From positions 1-7,663 of the forward strand of contig QXYP01000326.1 in assembly GCA_009886815.1 (NCBI GenBank): a DNA stretch of 7,663 nucleotides, read 5' to 3'. The DNA comes from Halieaceae bacterium (GTDB taxonomy: Bacteria; Pseudomonadota; Gammaproteobacteria; Pseudomonadales; Halieaceae). The position numbers and the translations under genes were made by a program. The notes under the pieces are model-generated. The model worked only from the letters and a program-made list of their open reading frames with translations. It was not told the DNA's origin and made no database searches. How positions within the stretch are numbered: the first letter of the stretch is position 1; each line of letters begins with the position of its first letter. This document shows positions 1 through 6,640 of this stretch, piece by piece.

Positions 1-2
1 AT

Positions 3-494
3 ATTTTGGTGAATAACGCTGGTATCGCCCATTCTAGTCCTGTAGAAACCCTGGCCTTAAGCGATTTTCAGCGGGTAATGAACGTACACGTGGTGGGGAC
101 GTTTCTCTGCAGCAAAGCCGCAATACAAATGATGTACGCCCAAGAGCGAGGCTGCATCATTAACACCGCATCTCAGCTGGCCTATATTGGCGCTCCGGCG
201 TTTTCACATTATACGGCGGCTAAGGGAGCGATCCTGTCCTTTACCCGCAGTCTAGCTTTGGAGGTGGGTAGCCGAAACGTGCCGGTCAACGCAGTGGCCC
301 CCGGGGCGACGATGACGCCCATTCTTGAGGATGTGCCCAATGAAGTTTTGGATGTCATAAAGGCCAACATTCCCGCGGGAAAAATTGCTGATGTTGCGGA
401 TATCGTGGGTGCCTACCTTTTCTTGGCCAGTGATGCTGCACGCCACTTCCGCGGGCAATGCATTAGCCCCAATGGCGGAGATGCTCTGCTCTAG
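3..494 (+). CDS. SDR-family oxidoreductase, 3' part (5' end outside window)
   Basis: This is the C-terminal part of a classical short-chain dehydrogenase/reductase, a cytosolic NAD(P)(H)-dependent enzyme that interconverts alcohols and ketones. The frame is open to the left edge (Ile-Leu-Val-Asn-Asn-Ala-Gly), so the N-terminal TGxxxGxG cofactor loop lies outside the window; the TTG at 6-8 is an internal Leu codon, not a start. Visible hallmarks are the NNAG motif near the left edge, the Asn of MNVH (81-83), the catalytic Ser (171-173) thirteen residues before Tyr (210-212) of the YTAAK motif, with Lys at 222-224, then the VNAVAPGATMTP segment and a C-terminal GQ-x-ISPNGG block. All four tetrad residues are present, so the enzyme should be active. 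It resembles FabG-like 3-oxoacyl reductases and many catabolic SDRs; the substrate cannot be told. It ends 6 bp from the convergent acyltransferase gene. Confidence 0.93.
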   Translation: MLVNNAGIAHSSPVETLALSDFQRVMNVHVVGTFLCSKAAIQMMYAQERGCIINTASQLAYIGAPAFSHYTAAKGAILSFTRSLALEVGSRNVPVNAVAPGATMTPILEDVPNEVLDVIKANIPAGKIADVADIVGAYLFLASDAARHFRGQCISPNGGDALL

Positions 495-500
495 CCAGGC

Positions 501-1364
501 TTATTTGTTTGCGCTGTGCTGCGCAGACTGTCCCACTGCCTGCACCCGGTTGTAGAAGAACGTGGTTAATTGTTGGCGACTGGTTAAATGCTGGTAGTCG
601 TCTGGCACCACCGGCGTGCCAATATTGAGGCTAACCGTGCTGTTAAAACGCCGCAGAGCCTCTCGCATCAGCATGGCCATGCGCAGTGGTTCTGCAATGT
701 GGGATGCGACATGAAACGAGCGGCTGTTGCGACCGTGGAAGAAGACTGGGACTACCGTTGGCGTGTGCTGACGAATCAATTTCGCGGCAAAGGTTGTCCA
801 GGCACTTTCTTTAACCGCACCAAACCCCAATCGGTTAGCTGTCGAGACGGTGCCCGAGGGAAATAGGATCAGCGGTACCCCCGTTTTCAGTGACTCGCCG
901 GCGAGTTGTTTTGTTCTCACGTTTCGTCGCTCAGCAGCCCGGGTGCCGCTGAAATCAATGGGTAAAAAGTGTTGGGCCAGATCCCGATCCTGACAAAGTA
1001 ATGAGTTAATGACCACGCGGAAGTCGCTCGCCACTTTGAGTGCAATGTTGCACATGACCAAGCCGTCAAGCACGCCAAAGGGGTGGTTGGCCAAGAAGAG
1101 TAGGGGACGGCCTTTATCGATCTGCTCAAGTGGGGAAAAATCGGCGTTCAGTTGGACGCCACTGCGAATCAACGCTAACTGGAAAAAATCTTGAGAGCTA
1201 AGTCCACCGGCCTTAAGTGCAAAATAGTGTTTTTCTAGGCGCCTTCTTCCCAAGGCACGCTCGACCGATCGCGTGACCTGCCGGGCGACCCAGGGTTGAT
1301 CGCTGGACGCGTAGGTTAATCCGGGCTTTTCTCGCAGGTAAGGTTCAAATTGCGGATCAATCAT
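501..1364 (-). CDS. PlsC-like lysophospholipid acyltransferase family protein
   Basis: A 287-residue protein of the glycerolipid/lysophospholipid acyltransferase superfamily, which moves acyl groups onto glycerol- or lyso-lipids at the inner membrane. Seen: the catalytic motif NHPFGVLDG (His94, Asp100), then FPSGTVS (168-174) and VPVFFHGRNSR (205-215), the usual motif order. The His-to-Asp spacing is five residues rather than the canonical four (HX4D). From memory this NHPxGxLDG form belongs to the hemolysin-like (COG3176-type) acyltransferase branch. The third motif, canonically FPEGTRS, has Ser for Glu and Val for Arg. No clear signal peptide or long membrane segment is seen; the first 80 residues are charged and probably peripheral. 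The ATG at 1362-1364 has only a poor Shine-Dalgarno. The gene is 233 bp downstream of the MFS gene and may have its own promoter (1412-1441). Acceptor lipid unknown. Confidence 0.85.
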   Translation of the reverse strand: MIDPQFEPYLREKPGLTYASSDQPWVARQVTRSVERALGRRRLEKHYFALKAGGLSSQDFFQLALIRSGVQLNADFSPLEQIDKGRPLLFLANHPFGVLDGLVMCNIALKVASDFRVVINSLLCQDRDLAQHFLPIDFSGTRAAERRNVRTKQLAGESLKTGVPLILFPSGTVSTANRLGFGAVKESAWTTFAAKLIRQHTPTVVPVFFHGRNSRSFHVASHIAEPLRMAMLMREALRRFNSTVSLNIGTPVVPDDYQHLTSRQQLTTFFYNRVQAVGQSAQHSANK

Positions 1365-1411
1365 AGTCGCTTCGAGGTGTTCGTTATGGTTGTTTCATTA
1401 GGCGTGCCCCT

Positions 1412-1441
1412 ATTATCGCGCCAATTGTTTTTTAAGCGCAA
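1412..1441 (-). promoter_or_regulatory. candidate sigma-70-type promoter for the acyltransferase gene
   Basis: Read on the minus strand, TTGCGC (1441-1436) and GATAAT (1417-1412) are separated by 18 bp containing an A-rich run. The -10 matches TATAAT at five of six bases; the -35 matches only its TTG half. It lies about 48 bp upstream of the acyltransferase ATG, a sensible leader length. The -10 box overlaps the stop codon of the short frame at 1413-1574. Sequence match only; a weak call. Confidence 0.3.
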
Positions 1442-1574
1442 ATGCTTGGGGCAAATGGGTCGCAAATCGCGTAACCCGGTTACTCATACGGGCCTGTGGG
1501 TTCGACGAATCTAGCCCGGCCATTGTGCAAGCGTTGATGGCAATTGCGCGCGGTAAGCCGCCGCTACGGCTTAG
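1413..1574 (-). pseudogene. short coding-like frame, possible 3' remnant of a lost gene or a small protein
   Basis: Between the MFS gene and the acyltransferase gene the minus strand stays open for 53 residues, from just after an in-frame TAG (1577-1575) to a TAA at 1415-1413. The translation reads smoothly like the C-terminal end of a soluble protein: it contains LPRAIAINACTMAGLD, then NPQARMSNRVTRF, and ends in a basic tail, ALKKQLAR. Third codon positions favour G/C as in the neighbouring genes. In-frame ATGs exist at 1523 and 1487, giving 36 or 24 residues, but neither has a Shine-Dalgarno, so a gene fragment whose 5' part was deleted seems more likely than an intact small gene. I do not recognise the family. 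A chance open frame is not excluded at this length. Confidence 0.35.
1554..1573 (-). terminator. hairpin just downstream of the MFS gene, possible terminator
   Basis: A perfect 7-bp stem, TAAGCCG/CGGCTTA, encloses a 6-nt loop and starts 25 nt past the MFS stop codon on the minus strand. It is GC-rich enough to be stable, but no T-run follows on that strand, so it is at best a weak intrinsic terminator or an mRNA 3'-end stabiliser. It overlaps the start of the short frame at 1413-1574. Confidence 0.28.
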
Positions 1575-1597
1575 CTATTTTAGACACCCAATAGGCA

Positions 1598-2881
1598 TTA
1601 TTGCGCCGATTTGTGTGCTAGCGCCGACAGCCGACGTGCAGTGATAAAGCCCACCACGCTCGTGGCGCCAAAAATCGCGTAATACACTTGATACCCTGTT
1701 TGCCCCGGCCAATGCTCCAAACACCACGATTGGACGACAGGCACATAGATATCCGGGGTGTAGGCGAGGAGGCTAATCAGGCCCACAGCGAGGCCACGGG
1801 TACTGCTAGACACATCACAACTGTCCAAGGTGGCCCAGAAGATGCCGCGAACACCGTAGGAAAGTACGCCGATTAGCATCACCATGGGAAACAATACCGC
1901 GACGGCTGTGGTGGGCGGGAGCAAGGGCAATGAAACCAAAGCTGCACCGCTAAAAAGCATGAGTATGGCGAGAAATCTGACAACGTGAAAATAGTCGCCA
2001 ATAAAGCCGGCTAGCACACCGCCAATGGGGCGCATCCAGAGCCGCGCCAGAGTAATAGACCCCACGGTCACAGCACTGAGTTCAAATACTGACTCCAGTA
2101 GCCCTGCGAGGGAGTAGGTAACCCAGAACATTTGATAGCCAATGAGAATTGTGATGCCAGCTAACCAAATGCGGGGATTCTTTAGAAGAATCGCAAAATC
2201 CCCAAGCATGCTTGAATCCGAGGATTTTTTCGGCAGCTCAGACATTTCCTCAGACGGACTGTGCAGTGCCCAAACGACAACTGGCGCCAGTAAAATAGCG
2301 GCCCCACCGTAGAATTGCACCACTGCAATCAACGCCACATCTTTTGCTGTGCTCAAAGATTCGAGCAAATAAGCGAAAATAGCGAGGCCTATTGTTGCCA
2401 ACAAGGCTTCGACAATGCCTCTACCGCTTTCAAGAATGCCAAAAAAGCGCCCCTGTTGATCGTGGGGTGCCAGCAACGAGGTGCTTTTGATCAATGCGCC
2501 CCACAGGGTTAATCCACTGGTAATACCCCAGCCAATAAAGATCAGTTTGATTTCAGCAAAACTGGGCACGGTACTGAGCCATAGCGCGAACACCCCGGTA
2601 CCTGCCATAGAAATTCCTAGCAGCCATTTAGGGCTGAAGCGATCTGACAGCCAGCCGCTGGGTAGGTAGGTCAAAAAGAACATCAGGCCTAGAAGCGAAT
2701 GGCACTCACCAAGTTGCTCCAAAGTAATGCCGTAGGTCTCTAGCATCGAGCCTTCGAAGTTTTGTCGCATGTACACCACAGGATAAATAGAACCCGAGGC
2801 AATGATCAGAATAAACAGCTGAAAGTAACGCTGACGCATTGAGGGGACTGTCGTTTCGATGTTCGACTCCTTCGTTACCAA
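1598..2881 (-). CDS. MFS transporter, YihN-like
   Basis: A major facilitator superfamily inner-membrane transporter of about 427 residues with roughly twelve hydrophobic segments. The first starts near residue 19 and the last ends about ten residues before the C-terminus. MFS motif A is clear in the loop after helix 2, GWLSDRFSPK (76-85). A second block, QGRFFGILESGRG (143-155), resembles the E. coli YihN subgroup of organic-anion/sugar-phosphate-like carriers; this is from memory. Substrate unknown. The longest frame begins at TTG (2881-2879), inside the end of the DUF819 gene, giving a 7-bp overlap and implying translational coupling. The start is uncertain: an AAGGAG lies just inside the frame with no standard start at proper spacing, and the next ATG (Met15, 2839-2837) still precedes helix 1. 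Cotranscribed with the DUF819 gene. Confidence 0.9.
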   Translation of the reverse strand: MVTKESNIETTVPSMRQRYFQLFILIIASGSIYPVVYMRQNFEGSMLETYGITLEQLGECHSLLGLMFFLTYLPSGWLSDRFSPKWLLGISMAGTGVFALWLSTVPSFAEIKLIFIGWGITSGLTLWGALIKSTSLLAPHDQQGRFFGILESGRGIVEALLATIGLAIFAYLLESLSTAKDVALIAVVQFYGGAAILLAPVVVWALHSPSEEMSELPKKSSDSSMLGDFAILLKNPRIWLAGITILIGYQMFWVTYSLAGLLESVFELSAVTVGSITLARLWMRPIGGVLAGFIGDYFHVVRFLAILMLFSGAALVSLPLLPPTTAVAVLFPMVMLIGVLSYGVRGIFWATLDSCDVSSSTRGLAVGLISLLAYTPDIYVPVVQSWCLEHWPGQTGYQVYYAIFGATSVVGFITARRLSALAHKSAQ

Positions 2882-4035
2882 TAATTGAAAAGTGCAGAGC
2901 CAATAAATGTACCCAGAGCGTAGCCTAGGACACCTACCAGCACGCCGGGGGTCACTTGATCGCGCCAGCCCTTCGCTGCAGCCATAGCCGGGGCTGTTGT
3001 AGCACCTAAAATGGCCGCATTAGAGGCTGTCAGAAGTTCAGGTAATGTCAATCGCGTGACGGCTCCGATAAACAGCAGGATAGCCAGATGCACGGATAGC
3101 AGTATTAGAACCACAACGATGAGTGTGGGTGCGACGCTTACCATCGCCGTAAGATTAGCGCCAGCAGCGATGGCAGCAAAAAAAGCAAAAGACAGGGCAA
3201 CACCGAGTTCAAAGGCACCGGCCAACCAGCTTCGTATTGCCGGGATCGCTGTTGCCACTGCCAGAGTCAGCGCAGTAAGAACGACGTAGCGATAACTCAT
3301 GGCGTCGAAATAGGTGACTAGCGCATCACTAATAGCCACGAGACCGGCTGCGCAGGCGATAGCGAGGCACAGTGACTGGGCGGTGACTTTTGCCGTGGCT
3401 TCCTCAGATGGGACGGCGGTCTGAGCAGCTGATTTTGGATGGGCTGGGAAAAATCGTGTGAGCCAAGTGACCCCCGGTAGCAGGGCAATGAGGCTGAGAT
3501 AAACCGCACTAAACAGGTTGTCTGCAGCGGTTGCCGCTGAAAAAAACGATCGGTCCTGATTTAACCCCGTCATTTCTCCCAGCGCAGCATAGTTGACTGA
3601 GCCACCAATATAGGTTGAAGCAAATAACCCCACAATGGCCGCTTCGCGATCAGACGGTTGAAGTGGTGCCCCTGTGCCTAAACTACTGAGATCTAACAAT
3701 GTTGCCGCCACAATAATGCCGGCAACTGTACCGATGGTGGCCACTAGAAAGGCAAGGGTTGTCCTGGAGGCCTCTCGCCAAAGACGACGCAGGTCGGCTT
3801 GAAAGAGGAACAGAGGAATGAGTAGGGGCACTAAAAAAGTGAATATGAAGTCATAGGCCGGTGCGCTGTGGGGAATGATTCCCAGATTTGCAGCCGCAAT
3901 GGCCGCCAAAATCACCATAACGGTGCCCGTTAGCTGACCGCCTAAACGGGTCTTTTCCAACAGAAATGAGGCGCCAGCGAGCACCATAATCACGGCAAAG
4001 ATGCCGAGGTGATTTTCTGTATTAATTGCTAACAT
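2875..4035 (-). CDS. DUF819 family integral membrane protein (YjcL-like)
   Basis: A 386-residue inner-membrane protein with about eleven to twelve hydrophobic helices, filling most of the chain. Family signatures are FLFQADLRRLWREA (76-89) after a proline-rich helix, STYIGGSVNYAAL (140-152), and a C-terminal half-repeat-like block ASNAAILGATTAPAMA (337-352) followed by GVLVGVLGYALGTFIG. This pattern is that of DUF819, which is transporter-like and lacks an assigned substrate as far as I know. Length is typical for the family. The ATG at 4035-4033 has only a weak GGA upstream. It is the first gene of a minus-strand unit; its TAA (2877-2875) overlaps the TTG of the MFS gene, suggesting that the two membrane proteins are made together and handle the same or related compounds. 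That link is inference. Promoter signals in the 119-bp divergent spacer are not convincing. Confidence 0.9.
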   Translation of the reverse strand: MLAINTENHLGIFAVIMVLAGASFLLEKTRLGGQLTGTVMVILAAIAAANLGIIPHSAPAYDFIFTFLVPLLIPLFLFQADLRRLWREASRTTLAFLVATIGTVAGIIVAATLLDLSSLGTGAPLQPSDREAAIVGLFASTYIGGSVNYAALGEMTGLNQDRSFFSAATAADNLFSAVYLSLIALLPGVTWLTRFFPAHPKSAAQTAVPSEEATAKVTAQSLCLAIACAAGLVAISDALVTYFDAMSYRYVVLTALTLAVATAIPAIRSWLAGAFELGVALSFAFFAAIAAGANLTAMVSVAPTLIVVVLILLSVHLAILLFIGAVTRLTLPELLTASNAAILGATTAPAMAAAKGWRDQVTPGVLVGVLGYALGTFIGSALFNYW

Positions 4036-4069
4036 TCAAGCGTCCAGTCTTCGAAGGCGTTAAGCTAGC

Positions 4070-4087
4070 ACGTCAGCGGCATGACGT
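4070..4087. promoter_or_regulatory. 18-bp dyad, candidate operator in the divergent spacer
   Basis: ACGTCA (4070-4075) and its exact complement TGACGT (4082-4087) flank a 6-bp centre. The site lies 35 bp upstream of the DUF819 ATG and 67 bp upstream of the flavoprotein ATG, in the only spacer between these divergent units. Geometry fits a dimeric helix-turn-helix regulator, but none is encoded nearby in the window. The rest of the spacer (4036-4154) shows no clear promoter or terminator. Confidence 0.35.
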
Positions 4088-4154
4088 CGCCCAAGATGAA
4101 AACAATGATTTTCCATGATGCCCCCACATATTCGGGTAAAGGGTTCTCCCCGTT

Positions 4155-4739
4155 ATGACAGACACTGCTCCCTCTGCGCCCCCTTGTGAGGCGCTTGCGC
4201 ATTTAAAAACCGCTTTGCGAAAGAATCGACGGCATGCGCATCATCGCTATTTTCAATTGGCAAGTGTGACCGCCGAGGGCTATCCCAGAAACCGGACGGT
4301 GGTGTTCCGGGGGTTCGCGACAGACGACCAAACGCTATTGGTCATTACCGATAGCCGCAGCGATAAAGTTGCGGAGTTTGCCCAAAACGGAGCGGCGGAA
4401 ATTGCCTGGTATTTTACTGAGACACGGGAGCAATTTAGGATTCGTGCAGTGACGAGCTGTATATCTGGCTCTACCGGTTCAACAGAGGATGCAGCACTAC
4501 GTGAGCAGGTATGGCGGCAGTTGTCTGATGCGGCGAGAGCGCAGTTCTTTTGGCGTAGTCCTGGGCTTGCGTTGGGTGCAGGCACGACGCTTGTGACCAC
4601 GGAAGCTGTGCCAGAGACCTTTGCCCTATTAAAGTTAAGCCCTGTCGCGATTGATCATTTAGTGTTGAGCAAAGTGCAAACGCGCAGACACAGTCAGTTA
4701 ATCGATAAGCACTGGCATGAACAATGGATCAACCCTTGA
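4155..4739 (+). CDS. pyridoxamine 5'-phosphate oxidase-like FMN-binding protein (Alr4036 type)
   Basis: A 194-residue soluble protein of the split-barrel flavin-binding fold. It resembles the Alr4036-type pyridoxamine-phosphate-oxidase-like family rather than true PdxH. Signatures: RNRTVVFRGF (45-54), the strand that contacts FMN in the family; DSRSDK (66-71), matching the phosphate-binding Ser-Arg-Ser-x-Lys region; AEIAWYF (81-87); and EQFRIRA (92-98). A C-terminal VQTRRHSQ segment sits where PdxH proteins carry a substrate-binding Arg-x-His. FMN binding is likely; oxidation of pyridoxamine phosphate is not established for this branch. The ATG at 4155 is the natural start, with a distant AAAGGG upstream. 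The next gene begins 13 bp after its TGA, so the two are probably one operon. Confidence 0.85.
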   Translation: MTDTAPSAPPCEALAHLKTALRKNRRHAHHRYFQLASVTAEGYPRNRTVVFRGFATDDQTLLVITDSRSDKVAEFAQNGAAEIAWYFTETREQFRIRAVTSCISGSTGSTEDAALREQVWRQLSDAARAQFFWRSPGLALGAGTTLVTTEAVPETFALLKLSPVAIDHLVLSKVQTRRHSQLIDKHWHEQWINP

Positions 4740-4752
4740 TTATCGACCTTAG

Positions 4753-6564
4753 GTGGCAGCGTTGACGGTTCAAGAAACGCTGCAACAGGCAGCGCAGAAG
4801 CTGCAGGAGGGTAAACCTGAGCAGGCTTTAGCCGTCCTTGACCCCTGCCGAGACGCGGGTAGCCAAGTTGCAGATTTCTGGCAGCTGCTGGCTTTGGCGC
4901 ATAAAGGCTTAGGCGCTAGTGCCGAGGCAGAAGCGGCTTTTCTTGCCAGCATAGCGATTGACCCCCAACCCCACGTGATAACCAATTTAGCCAATCTTTA
5001 TCGCAGCCTTAATCAGGCTGAGGCTGCAATGGAGCATTACGATCAGGCGCTGGCATTAGCCCCTGATCACCTACCTGCACAGATTAACCGAGCGCGAGCT
5101 ATGCTCGATCTGAATCGCTATACGGAGGCCCGCCTAGCGTTTCAGGCCATCCTGCAGGCGCATCCAGAGCATCGCAATGCCACACTGGGTCTTGCGCAAT
5201 CTTTGCAGCAACTGGGGGAGCAAGAGCAGGCCTTAGGGTTATTTCAATCGGTGCTCGATGCGGCTCCCAATAACACAGTGGCCCTTAATGGTATGGGCAT
5301 ATCGCTGAAAACACTGGGTTACATAGACGACGCAGTCATTTACTTACAGACCGGCGCCCAACACGCGCCAGGGTCTCCTGAGGTTTATACAAATTTGGCC
5401 AGTGCTTTGGCACAAGCCGATAGGGAAGATGAAGCCGTCGCCGCTTATGGTCGCGCCCTTGAGCTCAGTCCTTTCGATATAGATTTGCACAACTGGTTCA
5501 ACGGTTATCTTGGGGTCATTGCACACCCGCAATACCTAGAGTCCTATCGCAGTGCGCTTGAGCAGCAGCCTGATAACGAGCGCCTTGCAACAGCACTTGC
5601 CCGGAAGTTACTGCTCAACGGCCATGGTACCGAGGCCCAGTCGGTGCTTGAAGCAGCCCGGTCAGCAGGAGGCGATCGGGTGTCACTCGAAACCGAATTG
5701 AGTCACGTCTATCGTGAGCAAGGTTTGTTTTCAGAGGCGTTGATGACGGCGCGATCTGCGAAGACACTGGCACCTGAAGTCCCCGATGTGCAGCGAGAGT
5801 TGGCAACGGCACTCATGGCCGCGGGCGAAAGCTATGGCGAGGCATTGCAGCTCTTGGAAAGCTTATTGCAGTCCTACCCTGAAGATCAGGGGTTATGGGC
5901 ATTATTTGCGACGGCCTTGCGCTACACCGACAACCCTGAGCGCTACGATCGATTAGTCGATTACGATCGGTTGGTGCAGGTTCGAACCGTGACCGCCCCC
6001 GATAACTTTGAGAATCTAGGCGCCTTTTTAGCGCATCTTCAAGGCGCACTTGATGTTTTGCACACCACCCAACGCCACCCTGTAGAGCAGTCGGCTGTGA
6101 ACGGTACTCAAACCCTTGATGACCTGTTTAGCCGGCGTCATGACAGCATTGACCTTCTCAAGCAAGCCTTAGAAATACAGCTAAACTCTGTGCTAGAAGC
6201 GTTTCCAAAAAATGATGAGCACCCACTGCTACGTCGAAATACCGGCGCCTTACGTTTTTCTGATTCCTGGTCTATTAGGCTTCGAAATAAAGGTTTTCAT
6301 AAAAACCATTTTCACTCTCAAGGTTGGTTGTCGAGTGCGTTTTATCTGCGGGTTCCCGACTCCATTAATTACAGCGCAGCTGAAGGCTGGATAAAATTTG
6401 GCGAGCCGGGCTTCAAAGCGCGTGAGGCGTTATCGGCGGAGTATTGGATTCGACCGAGGGAAGGTGCATTAGTGGTATTCCCTTCGTACCTCTGGCACGG
6501 AACTGAACCACTAGCTCAGACTAGAGAGCGCATGAGCGTTGGTTACGATATTTTGCCGAGGTAA
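4753..6564 (+). CDS. TPR-repeat protein with C-terminal putative 2OG-Fe(II) oxygenase domain
   Basis: A 603-residue two-part protein. Residues about 7-390 are tandem tetratricopeptide repeats, clearest from 7 to 240 (for example NLYRSLNQAEAAMEHYDQAL), forming a helical scaffold for a protein partner. After a DYDRLVQV junction near 403-410, the C-terminal ~195 residues match the putative 2OG-Fe(II) oxygenase family (TIGR02466/2OG-FeII_Oxy_5-like). Seen are HPVEQSAVNGTQT (442-454), SWSIRLR (505-511), the histidine cluster GFHKNHFHSQGWLSS (H516, H519, H521), WHGTEP with the distal His582, and RERMSVGYDI with Arg593 as probable 2OG contact. Such enzymes use Fe(II), O2 and 2-oxoglutarate, often to hydroxylate; the substrate here is unknown. 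No signal peptide, so cytoplasmic. Start: GTG at 4753 gives the longest frame, but TTG at 4762 has a better-spaced AGGTGG and may be real. Second gene after the flavin protein. Confidence 0.88.
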   Translation: MAALTVQETLQQAAQKLQEGKPEQALAVLDPCRDAGSQVADFWQLLALAHKGLGASAEAEAAFLASIAIDPQPHVITNLANLYRSLNQAEAAMEHYDQALALAPDHLPAQINRARAMLDLNRYTEARLAFQAILQAHPEHRNATLGLAQSLQQLGEQEQALGLFQSVLDAAPNNTVALNGMGISLKTLGYIDDAVIYLQTGAQHAPGSPEVYTNLASALAQADREDEAVAAYGRALELSPFDIDLHNWFNGYLGVIAHPQYLESYRSALEQQPDNERLATALARKLLLNGHGTEAQSVLEAARSAGGDRVSLETELSHVYREQGLFSEALMTARSAKTLAPEVPDVQRELATALMAAGESYGEALQLLESLLQSYPEDQGLWALFATALRYTDNPERYDRLVDYDRLVQVRTVTAPDNFENLGAFLAHLQGALDVLHTTQRHPVEQSAVNGTQTLDDLFSRRHDSIDLLKQALEIQLNSVLEAFPKNDEHPLLRRNTGALRFSDSWSIRLRNKGFHKNHFHSQGWLSSAFYLRVPDSINYSAAEGWIKFGEPGFKAREALSAEYWIRPREGALVVFPSYLWHGTEPLAQTRERMSVGYDILPR

Positions 6565-6640
6565 CGGAAGTCGCAATAACCGAAGGTATTCCAGAAGGCG
6601 GTTTTCCATTTTTTTGGAAGACGCATTGACCTTCCGTTAC
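6561..6640. repeat. nested inverted repeat at the 3' end of the TPR-oxygenase gene
   Basis: A perfect 10-bp inverted repeat, GTAACGGAAG (6561-6570) and CTTCCGTTAC (6631-6640), whose left arm contains the oxygenase stop codon. Between the arms are a small hairpin at 6575-6590 (AAT-A-ACC/GGTATT with one bulged A) and a 7-bp stem at 6601-6622 (GTTTTCC/GGAAGAC, one wobble, T-rich 8-nt loop). Together they could fold as a three-way junction. No T-run follows the right arm, so it is not a standard intrinsic terminator; it may protect the mRNA 3' end or be incidental. Confidence 0.4.

Noticed and set aside
6..8. TTG as the true start of the left-edge SDR
   Set aside because: The frame is open to the left edge and the Rossmann cofactor motif that must precede NNAG is missing, so the gene continues outside the window.
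1471..1483. 13-bp palindrome GTAACCcGGTTAC as a possible operator upstream of the acyltransferase gene
   Set aside because: It falls inside the coding-like frame at 1413-1574 and upstream of the candidate -35 box; a single short palindrome there is weak evidence for regulation.
4064..4155. Minus-strand open stretch in the divergent spacer with a hydrophobic segment (WKIIVFILGDVM)
   Set aside because: Only about 30 codons beyond the flavoprotein start, no start codon with a Shine-Dalgarno, and it continues antisense into a confident gene; probably chance.
5941..5979. Local repeat of TACGATCG within the TPR-oxygenase gene as a recent tandem duplication
   Set aside because: The encoded DYDRLV motif matches the usual domain junction of this family, so the similarity is explained by normal coding sequence.
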